Source: Lysobacteraceae bacterium 2PB
GTDB taxonomy: Bacteria > Pseudomonadota > Gammaproteobacteria > Xanthomonadales > Xanthomonadaceae
Direction: 5' to 3'
Length of the DNA stretch: 64,000 bases
Assembly: GCA_005502915.1 (NCBI GenBank)
Contig: SCMT01000004.1
Location: 62,001-126,000, forward strand
Part shown: positions 44,630 to 53,051 of the stretch, in pieces
Numbering within the stretch: position 1 is the stretch's first letter
Layout of the letters: every line of letters starts with the position of its first letter
Program-made: the position numbers and the translations under genes
Notes under the pieces: generated by a model
What the model saw: the letters and a program-made list of their open reading frames with translations, nothing else
Databases searched by the model: none
Told to the model about the DNA's origin: nothing

Positions 44630-45925
44630 ATGCGCCGCACCTGCCTGTCGCTGCTGTCTGCCGCCATCTTGTCCCTGAGCTTCGCGGCCTCCGCCGCACC
44701 CGCGCCCGAGGCGCGTGGCAGCGTCGTCACCGCCGCGCGGATGCTCGATGTCCGCAGTGGTCGCATGCTGAAGGACGTGCAGATCCTCGTTCGCGACGGA
44801 CGCATCCAGCAGGTCGCCAGCGATGGTCGCGTCGTGGAGGGCGGGGCGGGCCTGCCGCGCCATGACCTCGGCGACATGACCGTGCTCCCGGGCCTGATCG
44901 ACATGCACGTTCATATCGACAGCGACCCGACCTTCAGCGGCTATTCCTACCTGCAGTTCAACGACCGCTTCTGGTCTGCGGTGTCGGTGACCCACGCCCA
45001 GAAGACGCTGATGGCCGGCTTCACCACCATCCGCAACCTCGGCGCCGACGACTGGAACGATGTCGGCCTGCAGCAGGCCATCGACCAGGGCCGCGTCGTC
45101 GGCCCGCGCATCGTCCCGGCCGCATATGCCTTCGGCGCCACCGGCGGGCATTGCGACTCGACCTATTTCCCGCCATCGATGCGCGATCGCAACGAATATA
45201 ACGCGGACAACGTCGAGGAAGCGCGTCGCTCCGTGCGCGAAGTGCGCAAGTACGGCGCGCAGGTCATCAAGATCTGCGCCACCGGCGGCGTCTTCTCGCG
45301 CAACACCGAGCCTGGCCAGCAGCAGATGACCTACGACGAGATGAAGGCGGTCGCCGACGAAGCGCGCATGTGGGGCCTGAAGGTCGCCGCGCACGCGCAC
45401 GGTGCCGCCGGCATCCGCGAAGCGATCCGCGCCGGCATCGACACCATCGAACACGCCAGCCTGATCGACGACGAAGGCATCCGCCTCGCGAAGCAGCGCG
45501 GCACCTATCTGTCGATGGACATCTACAACACTGACTACACGCAATCCGAAGGCGCGAAGAACGGCGTGCTCGAAGACAACCTGCGCAAGGATCGCGAGAT
45601 CGCCGAACTCCAGCGCCAGAACTTCCGTCGCGCGCATCAGGCCGGCGTGAAGATGGTCTACGGCACCGATGCCGGCATCTTCCCGCACGGCGACAACGCG
45701 AAGCAGTTCGCGGTGATGGTCCGCTACGGCATGACCCCTGTGCAGGCCATCCAGTCTGCAACCCTCAACGCCGCGGAAGCGCTCGGCCGCAACGACATCG
45801 GCGCGATCGAAGCCGGTCGTTACGCCGATCTCGTCGCAGTACCCGGCGATCCCTCGACGGATGTCACGAAGCTGGAGCAGGTCGCGTTCGTGATGAAGGG
45901 TGGGGTGGTGGTGCGACAACGTTGA
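44630..45925 (+). CDS. Secreted metal-dependent amidohydrolase
   Basis: This 431-residue protein has a signal peptide (1-23, ending SAA) and an amidohydrolase-superfamily barrel. Metal ligands are in GLIDMHVHID (His93, His95), the likely carboxylated Lys region QVIKICATGG, HAHGAAGIREAI, and GTDAGIFPHGDN. The composition resembles prolidase-like or imidazolonepropionase-like secreted amidohydrolases (Sgx9260-type), which act on Xaa-Pro dipeptides. The exact substrate is unknown. It is 85 bases downstream of ctaB but has no evident functional link to it. Confidence 0.88.
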   Translation: MRRTCLSLLSAAILSLSFAASAAPAPEARGSVVTAARMLDVRSGRMLKDVQILVRDGRIQQVASDGRVVEGGAGLPRHDLGDMTVLPGLIDMHVHIDSDPTFSGYSYLQFNDRFWSAVSVTHAQKTLMAGFTTIRNLGADDWNDVGLQQAIDQGRVVGPRIVPAAYAFGATGGHCDSTYFPPSMRDRNEYNADNVEEARRSVREVRKYGAQVIKICATGGVFSRNTEPGQQQMTYDEMKAVADEARMWGLKVAAHAHGAAGIREAIRAGIDTIEHASLIDDEGIRLAKQRGTYLSMDIYNTDYTQSEGAKNGVLEDNLRKDREIAELQRQNFRRAHQAGVKMVYGTDAGIFPHGDNAKQFAVMVRYGMTPVQAIQSATLNAAEALGRNDIGAIEAGRYADLVAVPGDPSTDVTKLEQVAFVMKGGVVVRQR

Positions 45926-46184
45926 ATTCACCGGCGTTCGTCTGGCGAACTTCGGGAAGGGCGGCCTCGGTTGTGCGTAGTACTGGGCGCGACATTCGCA
46001 CCCGCACGGTGCGAGACGGGTTGCTGAGAGATTTACTTTCCGAGTATGGAAGCGAATAATGCCCTCATCCACATAGAGCCATGGCATTCAGTATGCCTGC
46101 GTTCCGATGTGAAGATGGCCCTAAATGAGACATGGATCGCCGAAATTGCCTGACAGTCGTCGGGCTTTGGACCAGGGAAACGTC

Positions 46185-49100
46185 ATGCGGAAGATGAAAG
46201 GACTGCAGAACGCGTCTGTCTACGGTTGGGCTCTCGCCGCACTGGCGATATGGGCACCGAGCGGAAGCGCATCAGCGCAGGCTGGTGATTTCGATTACTG
46301 TTACGCGGGCGTCTGTCATCCGACCTTGGCGGCAGCAGAAGCGGCGATGAATGCCGCGCATCCGAACTATGCAGGCTTTTTCGTTCCGACGAAAGAGCCC
46401 AGTGTTGGTACCGGTAGCGGTGTGCTGCGGCCGCTGCACCTCAAGTACACGGTGCCTGATCAGCCAGCGATCGCCTTCGAGGCTGCGGGCTACAACGGCA
46501 ACAATGTACCGAACCCTGCACCTAGCTGGTGCTCGCCTTCGGCGAACCCTCGCTACCCAACCATGTGCGCGACCGAGTCCGCCTTCATTGCCGGCTATGT
46601 GGCGGCCTATGAGGCTGCCTGGCCTGGCAGTACCGTGACGACTGAAGTGTGGGGCGGATATGCGAGTCCTTATTATTCATCGTCAGGATCCGGAACACCG
46701 CCCGCTGGTCAACAGCCCTATGGTCAGTTGAATCACAATCTCGAGAACTTTCCTCAGTCAGCCCAGCGATGGGTGAGGGTTCGGGTTGTCAGCGCCAATG
46801 GAAACCCTATAACGACGACGGACACTCAGATTTTCAAGGTCAGCTCCTACGTGTGCCGTGCTGGTTTCATAGGTATCACCGGAAGGCATCCGAGCTACGT
46901 CAATGGCACGCAAACGACCGTGCTTGATCCACCGAACTTGTGTCGGGCGACTGTTGCGGACCAGTGGATCTCGACCCGCTTGCGTCAAACCAAGTGCGAA
47001 GATAACAATTGCCCGACCAACCCGGCCGAGGGCACCAATCCCTCTTTCCCGGCCACGGGCGACAAGGCGCGATTCGAGACGGATTTCAGCTTTGCCGGTA
47101 AGCCGTTCGAGCGCACCTACCATTCGCTGCGTCAGTTGGGGCAGTTGCCGGAATTTGCACCGGGCTGGGTTCATTCCTATTCGGATCGTGTGACGGGCGA
47201 CCCGAGCTACGCATACAACCCCTTGCTGTGGATCAATGATCGCGGCTACGCCGAGGTCTTCCTCCGGGTAGGATCGAGCAACCGCTTCTATTCGGAAGGC
47301 AACGCCAGCAGCGTGCTGGATATCGAGACGAATGCATCGTTGCCCCACAAGTACGTGGTGACGTCGGGCGGTGGCTCGACGGTGCGTTACTTCACTGCCT
47401 CCGGCAGGTTGTTACGTCTTGAGGAGCGTGATAGCGGCGACAAGATCACGTTTGCATACGAAGGCATGCGTCTGGTTTCGGCAACGGATCTGACGGGGCG
47501 CAAGCTGTCGTTCGAGTATGGTTCCGATGGTCGACTGTCTGGCGTCCGCCAGCCCGACGGTGCGCTGGTTTCATATGCCTACGATGCCAATCGCAACCTG
47601 GCGTCCGCGACATATCCGGACGGTGCCGTGAAGACCTATCACTACAATGAAGTCGGGCTGTCCGATGCGGGCGATCCGCATGCGCTGACCGGTATCAGTG
47701 AGAACGGCCAGCGATACGCCAGCTATGGTTACGAGAGCAAGGGGCGCGTTCGCCTGAGTCAGTTCCACACCGCAAGTGGCCCTGTAGGTGTCACCCAGCT
47801 TGCCTATACCGGAGGCACGCAGGTCCAGGTGATTGGCTACTACGGCGAGTCCCGTGCATACACAGTGTCCAGCACCAGCGGCTATCGTCGCGCCACGGCC
47901 ATGTCGGCATCGGATGGGTCGACCTCCAGCACGTTGACAGGTGCCCTGGTGCAGGAGTACCGGGACAAGCTCAACACTGCCACGCGTTACGAATACGCCG
48001 CGGACAAGACGTATTCGACCGTGAAGTACGAAGCGTACGGTACCGCGCTCGAGCGCAGGCGCGTTACGTCGCGCAACGCGGCCTACCGTGTCGACTCGCT
48101 GTCGATCCAGGCCAAGGTGGGTGGGGCGTATGTGCCGAAACAGGCGCATGCCTACACCTACAACGCGAGGAACCAGGTACTCACTTACACAGTGTCCGAT
48201 CCGGTGACTTCTGCATCGCGCACTACGACGAGAACATATTGCGAGCAGGTCGATGTCGACAATGGCGATTGCCCGTTCGTCGGGCTTGTGAAATCCGAAG
48301 ACGGTCCGAGGACGGACGTCAGCGATGTCACGAGTTATGTCTATCGCATGGTGGATGACGCTGCCTGCGCGACATCGCCGACCACCTGTGCCTACCGCAA
48401 GGGCGATCTCTGGAAGGTGACGAATGCGGCCGGTCAAGTCAGCGAAATCCTGCGCTACGATGGTGCGGGCAGGGTGCTGACGTCCAAGGATGTCAATGGC
48501 ATCACGACCCATTCCGAATACGATGATGCAGGTCGCATGACGGCGAGCAAGGTTCGCGGTGCCAACGATGCCTCCGAAACCGATGATCGCATCACCCGAA
48601 TCGAATACTGGACCAATGGTCTGGTCAAGAAGGTCACCCAGCCGGATGGCAGCTACACCAGCTATGCCTACGACGGCGCACACCGGTTGACCTCGATTGC
48701 CGATGCTGAAGGCAATACGATCACCTATACGCTGGATGGCGCGGGCAACCGCACCGCTGAACAGGTGAAGGATGACCAGGGCGCACTGATGCGCAGTCTG
48801 TCGCGGACCTACAATGCGCTGGGACATCTGCAGTCGCAGACAGATGCGTACGGTCGCGTGACCAGCTTCACGCATGACGCCAACGGCGATCTCGATCAAA
48901 CCACGGACGCGCTCACCCGCGTAGCCGACAACAACATCGACCCTCTGGGGCGCCTGAGCCGCACCCTGCAGGACATGAACGGCATCGCCGCCGAGACGAA
49001 GTTCACCTACGACGCGCTGGACAACCTGACCCAGGTCAACGACCCGAAGGGCCTGAACACCACCTACACCTACAACGGCCTCGGCGACCAGACACAGTTG

Positions 49101-50981
49101 CAGAGCCCGGACACCGGGACGACCAGCTATACCTACGACAGCGCGGGCAACCGTGCGTCGCAGACCGATGCGCGTGGCGTCACCACGACCTACGGCTATG
49201 ACGCGCTGAACCGGCTGACCTCGGTGTCGGTGCCGACTTCGTCGCTCAACATCGGCTATGTCTACGACAGTACCCAGGCGGCCTGCCAGTCGGGCGAGGG
49301 TTACGGCGTCGGTCGTCTGACCCGCATCAACGACGGCAGCGGCAGCACGGTCTACTGCTACAACCGCTTCGGCGATCTGGTCCGCAAGGTGCAGACCACC
49401 AATGGGCAGAGCTTCGTCCTGCGCTACCAGTACAACGCCGCTGGCCAGTTGACGAGCATGGTGTATCCGGATGGCGCGTCGGTCGACTATGCCTACGATG
49501 CGCTGGGTCGCGTCAGCGAAATCGGCGCCACGCCGACCGGCGGCACGCGTCAGGTCGTGCTGACCAATGCCACGTACTACCCCTTCGGCCCTGTCGCCGA
49601 ATGGAGCTACGGCAACGGCCGCCTGATGAAGCGTTCGCTCAACCAGAACTACCAGCCCGGCTTCGTCGAGGTGGTGGGCGCGGGCGGGCTCAGTCTCGGC
49701 TACGAGTTCGATCAGGTCGGCAACCTCAAGCGCCTGCGTGGCGCCGACCAGGCCGATCCGCCGCGTCGCGTCTTCGGCTACGACGGCCTGAATCGCCTCA
49801 CCGAGAATCGCGACGGCGTCAGCAATGCACTGCTGGAAGGCTATGCCTACGACAAGACCGGCAACCGCACCAGCGCGACCGTCGGCGCGACCACCACGCC
49901 GTACAGCTATCCCGCAGGCAGCCACCGTCTCGACAGCGTCGGCGCCACCGCGCGCACCTACGACAACGTCGGCAACACCACGCAGATCGGCGGCACGGCC
50001 AAGGAGTTCGTCTACAACGACCTCAACCGGATGAGCCAGTACCGCGAATCCGGCGTGGCGAAGATGAATTACGTCTACAACGGTCACGGCGAGCAGGTGC
50101 GCAAGCATCTGGGCAGCAGCGACACCTACAGTGTCTACGACGAAGCCGGTCGCTGGATCGGCGATTACACCGGCAGCGGTGCGCCGGTGCAGCAGACAGT
50201 CTGGTTCGGCGACCTGCCGGTCGCGGTGCTGAATGGCGCGTCCACGTCGCAGAAGCTGTATTACGTCGAAGCCGACATGCTTGGCACCCCTCGCGTCGTC
50301 GTGGACCCGGTGCGTGGTTCGACGGGCACGGTGGTGTGGACGTGGGATCTTGCGGGTGAAGCCTTCGGCAACACGGCGCCGAATCAGGATCCGGATGGCG
50401 ATGCGGCCCAGTTCGTGTTCAACATGCGCTTCCCGGGGCAGCGGTATGACGCGGCGAGTGGGTTGAATTACAACTACTTCCGGGATTACGAGGCCTCGAC
50501 CGGGCGGTATGTGGAGAGTGATCCGATTGGGTTGGAGGGTGGACTAAGCACGTACGGCTATGTTGGCGGGAATTCATTGATTGACACTGATGCGCTAGGT
50601 TTGGCCAAAGATAAGGATAAAGATGGAGGTCCTTATCATCCCCCCAAAAGAGTGAAACTGAGTTGCAAGTCGACAGATACATGTTCGTCAGCGACTGGAA
50701 AAATGTTTGTACTTGCAAGAATGATTTACTCGCATCAATGGTGGGATTGGAGAAATCCGAAGCCGCGCGGAGGAAATCGTCATCATCAAGAGATAAAAGA
50801 GTTGTGGTCTGCATATGCGCAATGTTCCGCGATTGCATTTAAGAAGTGCTCTGATAAATGCAAGCAAATTCCAGTTCCGAGATTGCCAGTAGTGCCAATT
50901 TGGATTCATCCGCCGGGTATGCAGTGCGGACCCAATTATGAGTTGTGTCCTGAAATGGCTCCTGGTTGGGGTGAGGCGTAG
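46185..50981 (+). CDS. Secreted RHS-repeat protein with a variable, cysteine-rich C-terminal tail
   Basis: This is a 1598-residue protein. The ATG at 46185 is preceded by AGGGAAA and begins a signal peptide (to about residue 32, SASAQ). A cysteine-containing N-terminal domain follows (33-285), then a DUF6531-like region (about 290-340). YD/RHS repeats run from about 430 to 1410, with many G-x-x-x-x-Y-x-Y-D units. The RHS-associated core (about 1416-1473) ends YDAASGLNYNYFRDYE...DPIGLEGG...DALGL. The last 125 residues (1474-1598) are an unrelated, AT-rich, Lys/Cys-rich tail with seven Cys and a GGNRHHQEIKELW segment. RHS shells carry C-terminal toxins, released by self-cleavage. I recognise no toxin family in this tail. 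A Sec signal rather than a T6SS adaptor suggests export to the cell surface. Confidence 0.9.
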   Translation: MRKMKGLQNASVYGWALAALAIWAPSGSASAQAGDFDYCYAGVCHPTLAAAEAAMNAAHPNYAGFFVPTKEPSVGTGSGVLRPLHLKYTVPDQPAIAFEAAGYNGNNVPNPAPSWCSPSANPRYPTMCATESAFIAGYVAAYEAAWPGSTVTTEVWGGYASPYYSSSGSGTPPAGQQPYGQLNHNLENFPQSAQRWVRVRVVSANGNPITTTDTQIFKVSSYVCRAGFIGITGRHPSYVNGTQTTVLDPPNLCRATVADQWISTRLRQTKCEDNNCPTNPAEGTNPSFPATGDKARFETDFSFAGKPFERTYHSLRQLGQLPEFAPGWVHSYSDRVTGDPSYAYNPLLWINDRGYAEVFLRVGSSNRFYSEGNASSVLDIETNASLPHKYVVTSGGGSTVRYFTASGRLLRLEERDSGDKITFAYEGMRLVSATDLTGRKLSFEYGSDGRLSGVRQPDGALVSYAYDANRNLASATYPDGAVKTYHYNEVGLSDAGDPHALTGISENGQRYASYGYESKGRVRLSQFHTASGPVGVTQLAYTGGTQVQVIGYYGESRAYTVSSTSGYRRATAMSASDGSTSSTLTGALVQEYRDKLNTATRYEYAADKTYSTVKYEAYGTALERRRVTSRNAAYRVDSLSIQAKVGGAYVPKQAHAYTYNARNQVLTYTVSDPVTSASRTTTRTYCEQVDVDNGDCPFVGLVKSEDGPRTDVSDVTSYVYRMVDDAACATSPTTCAYRKGDLWKVTNAAGQVSEILRYDGAGRVLTSKDVNGITTHSEYDDAGRMTASKVRGANDASETDDRITRIEYWTNGLVKKVTQPDGSYTSYAYDGAHRLTSIADAEGNTITYTLDGAGNRTAEQVKDDQGALMRSLSRTYNALGHLQSQTDAYGRVTSFTHDANGDLDQTTDALTRVADNNIDPLGRLSRTLQDMNGIAAETKFTYDALDNLTQVNDPKGLNTTYTYNGLGDQTQLQSPDTGTTSYTYDSAGNRASQTDARGVTTTYGYDALNRLTSVSVPTSSLNIGYVYDSTQAACQSGEGYGVGRLTRINDGSGSTVYCYNRFGDLVRKVQTTNGQSFVLRYQYNAAGQLTSMVYPDGASVDYAYDALGRVSEIGATPTGGTRQVVLTNATYYPFGPVAEWSYGNGRLMKRSLNQNYQPGFVEVVGAGGLSLGYEFDQVGNLKRLRGADQADPPRRVFGYDGLNRLTENRDGVSNALLEGYAYDKTGNRTSATVGATTTPYSYPAGSHRLDSVGATARTYDNVGNTTQIGGTAKEFVYNDLNRMSQYRESGVAKMNYVYNGHGEQVRKHLGSSDTYSVYDEAGRWIGDYTGSGAPVQQTVWFGDLPVAVLNGASTSQKLYYVEADMLGTPRVVVDPVRGSTGTVVWTWDLAGEAFGNTAPNQDPDGDAAQFVFNMRFPGQRYDAASGLNYNYFRDYEASTGRYVESDPIGLEGGLSTYGYVGGNSLIDTDALGLAKDKDKDGGPYHPPKRVKLSCKSTDTCSSATGKMFVLARMIYSHQWWDWRNPKPRGGNRHHQEIKELWSAYAQCSAIAFKKCSDKCKQIPVPRLPVVPIWIHPPGMQCGPNYELCPEMAPGWGEA

Positions 50982-50983
50982 CC

Positions 50984-51427
50984 ATGAGCATTGCATTACA
51001 AGAGATTAATGACCTGCTTCGTCGCGGAGAGAGAATTGATAAAGAATTAATTGCTGGATGTTTCGAAAGTGATGACCCTGATTTGCTCGGTTTTTGTTAT
51101 GACCTGATTACCGATGAAATAAGAGTAAAGGCAATTTTTCCTGAATTTTCTTGGAATGAAGCTCATCGGTTGGTTAGGTGTTACTACTGGAAGTGCATCG
51201 AAAACGATTACAGAAGCGAATGGGCAGATTCTCGTTTCTTCGCAACAATGAATTGCATTAATTGGCTTAGGGAAACAAGTGATGCAATGGATGCTGATGA
51301 AAAGGGCAGGTGGATTTCGTGGATTAATTCCATAAAAGACATCGATTTTATTTCATTTGATCGTCTGAAGAATAATTTGCCTGAGAATTGGGTGCTTGAT
51401 GTACAAAAGGCCATAACCCGCACATAG
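50984..51427 (+). CDS. Probable immunity protein of the RHS tail
   Basis: This 147-residue acidic cytoplasmic protein starts 2 bases after the RHS stop. It is strongly AT-rich, like the RHS tail and unlike the rest of the window. It has no signal peptide. It is mostly helical, with several Trp and Cys (CYYWKCIENDYRSEWADSRF, WISWINSIKDIDF). Small AT-rich genes immediately after an RHS toxin tail are usually cognate immunity genes. This assignment is by position and composition; no known immunity domain is recognised. Confidence 0.7.
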   Translation: MSIALQEINDLLRRGERIDKELIAGCFESDDPDLLGFCYDLITDEIRVKAIFPEFSWNEAHRLVRCYYWKCIENDYRSEWADSRFFATMNCINWLRETSDAMDADEKGRWISWINSIKDIDFISFDRLKNNLPENWVLDVQKAITRT

Positions 51428-51507
51428 GGCGCGCCCTGGCGCGCCGAATGCGAGCGATGCAAAACCACCGCCCGCACAAAACGGCGCGCTTGAGGGCGCC
51501 CTATGTG
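51421..51507. repeat. Nested inverted repeat at the end of the immunity gene
   Basis: The outer arms CACATAGGGCGC (51421-51432) and GCGCCCTATGTG (51496-51507) are perfectly complementary. The inner arms GCGCGCCG (51439-51446) and CGGCGCGC (51482-51489) pair inside them. A second hairpin, GGTGCGCC CC GGCGCACC, is at 51526-51543. Parts of 51427-51496 recur in degenerate form at 51526-51630. It overlaps the immunity-gene stop and could be its terminator. No gene is seen in 51508-51670. Confidence 0.6.
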
Positions 51508-51670
51508 TCAAGGAATTGGGTTTACGGTGCGCCCCGGCGCACCGATTGAGGCGGCGGCGAGCGGCTCAAGGATATCTGACGTGACGGCGCAACACGGTAA
51601 GGCGCACAAGGCGGCGGGCTTGAGCCTGAGGTATCCCCATTTTTTCTGCCTGCCTCATACGGCATCAGCG

Positions 51671-51955
51671 GGGTCTGTCAAACGAACTGTGTAACCTCGG
51701 TTTTCATAGCGCAGCCAACGGCACGCGCTCCTCGCCGAACATCACCTGGAAGCTCTGCAGCGCTGGCTTCCAGTGATGGATCGACTTCCAGTTCCTCGAC
51801 GCTTCCCGGATGGCCAGGAACAGCCCCTTCAGCGCCGACTCGTCGTTCGGGAAGATCCGCCGGTTCCGCGTGAACTTGCGCATCACCATGTTCAACGACT
51901 CGATCGCATTTGTCGTGTAGATCACCTTGCGGATCTCCGGCAGGAACTGGAAAGG
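51671..51955 (-). mobile_element. IS256-family transposase remnant (3' end)
   Basis: The frame ending at 51704 on the minus strand encodes the C-terminal about 80 residues of an IS256-type transposase, with VIYTTNAIESLNMVMRKFT, then NRRIFPNDESALKGLFLAIR. The likely right terminal inverted repeat is GGGTCTGTCAAACGAACTG at 51671-51689. The transposase N-terminus, the DDE catalytic residues and the other end are gone; the break falls at about 51950, where a REP-rich sequence starts. Defunct copy. Confidence 0.8.
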
Positions 51956-51970
51956 CCGTAAGGCGCAATC

Positions 51971-52081
51971 GTAGGGCGGCACCCGCATAGCGGATGCCGC
52001 CGCATTCCGATGCCGGTACAACTCATTCGGTGAGATATGCATCACGTCCCAGCGGGATCACCTTCGGTGGTCCCGCCCTAC
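51971..52081. repeat. REPIN-type repeat 1 (two REP units in inverted orientation)
   Basis: A plus-strand REP starts with the head GTAG at 51971 followed by the hairpin GGCGGCACCC...GGATGCCGCC (51975-52001). A minus-strand REP with head GTAG at 52078-52081 has the hairpin GCGGGATCACC/GGTGGTCCCGC (52052-52076). Paired REPs of opposite orientation are REPINs, mobilised by RAYT transposases. The same structure recurs at 52319-52428. Confidence 0.8.
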
Positions 52082-52171
52082 GCATGCATCATCGGTTGTC
52101 GGGGTTTTCTGATGGTGGCGCGGGATGTTGGCTGATGTATTGCTTGCCGTTGCGCGGGCATGCTTTTCGGC

Positions 52172-52273
52172 ATGACAAACTACCGACGCGACTGGACACT
52201 TGGCGGCACATGGTTCTTCACCGTGAACCTGCTGCAGCGACGCGGAAACGATCTACTGACGGCAAGGCCGTAA
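52172..52273 (+). pseudogene. Truncated RAYT transposase 5' fragment
   Basis: Codons 1-30 match the start of the intact RAYT at 52517 (TNYRRDWTLGGTWFFTVNLLQ, with substitutions). After ACG at about 52260 the match ends and a TAA at 52271-52273 follows within an AAGGCCGTAAGG repeat. The flanking sequence repeats at an offset of about 345-348 bases, so this is one copy of a tandem duplication. Confidence 0.8.
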
Positions 52274-52318
52274 GGTGTAAGGCCGTAAGGCGTAATCGTA
52301 AGGCCGTAAGACGTAATC
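52263..52318 (+). repeat. Short tandem repeat AAGGCCGTAAG
   Basis: The motif AAGGCCGTAAG(G/A) occurs three times, each followed by GTAA or CGTAATC. One more copy, AAGGCCGTAAGGCGCAATC, is directly before REPIN 1 (about 51952). It marks the junction of the duplicated unit. Confidence 0.7.
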
Positions 52319-52428
52319 GTAGGGCGGCACCCGCGTAGCGGATGCCGCCGAATTCCGCCAGCATGTGACTCATCCGGTGAGATATGCGTGTCGTCATGGC
52401 GGGATCACCTTCGGTGGTCCCGCCCTAC
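52319..52428. repeat. REPIN-type repeat 2
   Basis: This has the same layout as REPIN 1: head GTAG at 52319, hairpin at 52323-52349, second hairpin at 52399-52423, and inverse head GTAG at 52425-52428. It is 110 bases long and sits 88 bases before the intact RAYT start. Confidence 0.8.
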
Positions 52429-52516
52429 GCAGCATCATCGGTTGTCGGGGTTTCCCGACGGTGGCGCGGGATGTCGGCTGATGTATTGCTTGCCATGGCG
52501 CGGGCATGCTTTCGGC

Positions 52517-53020
52517 ATGCCAAACTACCGACGCGATTGGACACTTGGGGGTACATGGTTCTTCACGGTGAACCTGCTGCAGCGGCGTGACAACGATTTG
52601 CTGACGGAAAATTTCGACTGCCTGCGAGACTGCATTGCGCTGGAGCGGACGCGTCGGCCGTTTTCCGTGATCGCATGGGTGGTCTTGCCCGAGCATCTGC
52701 ATTGCATCTGGCGACTGCCCGAAGGCGATGCCGATTACGCGACGCGGTGGCGCCGCATCAAGACGGATTTCAGCCGCCGCATGTCGAAAACGGAATATCG
52801 CTCATCGATCAGGCGTGCGCGCGGGGAGCGGGGTATCTGGCAACGACGCTACTGGGAGCATGCGATCCGTGACGAGATCGATCTGCGGCGGCATATCGAC
52901 TACATCCACTTCAATCCGGTCAAGCACGGCCATGTGGATGCGGTGCGAGACTGGCCGTTCTCCTCTTTTCATCGTTACGTGCGTCGAGGGGAGTTGCCGG
53001 AGGATTGGGCGGGGCCTTGA
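52517..53020 (+). CDS. REP-associated tyrosine transposase (RAYT)
   Basis: This 167-residue protein belongs to the Y1-transposase (HUH) superfamily. The HUH pair is His60/His62 in LPEHLHCIW, and the catalytic Tyr129 is in HIDYIHFNPVKHG. Conserved Trp, Lys and Arg segments (WRRIKTDFSRRMS, IWQRRYWEHAIRDE) are present. RAYTs process and mobilise REP palindromes. The two REPINs directly upstream are the expected substrates. All active-site residues are intact, so the copy is probably functional. The start ATG at 52517 aligns with the truncated copy's ATG. Confidence 0.9.
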   Translation: MPNYRRDWTLGGTWFFTVNLLQRRDNDLLTENFDCLRDCIALERTRRPFSVIAWVVLPEHLHCIWRLPEGDADYATRWRRIKTDFSRRMSKTEYRSSIRRARGERGIWQRRYWEHAIRDEIDLRRHIDYIHFNPVKHGHVDAVRDWPFSSFHRYVRRGELPEDWAGP

Positions 53021-53051
53021 GACTCGCCGCCGAGTCGGTTGCGTCGGCCGA

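Noticed and set aside
47571-50108. An 845-codon minus-strand frame opposite the RHS gene
   Set aside because: It is produced by the regular YD-repeat codons on the plus strand and has no domain or start signal.
51421-51507. Possible attC site of an integron after the immunity gene
   Set aside because: The hairpin lacks the RYYYAAC/GTTRRRY core pairs, and no integrase or cassette array is present.
52263-52428. CRISPR-like array in the AAGGCCGTAAG/REP region
   Set aside because: Repeats are short, adjacent and palindromic with no unique spacers of constant size, and no cas genes exist in the window.
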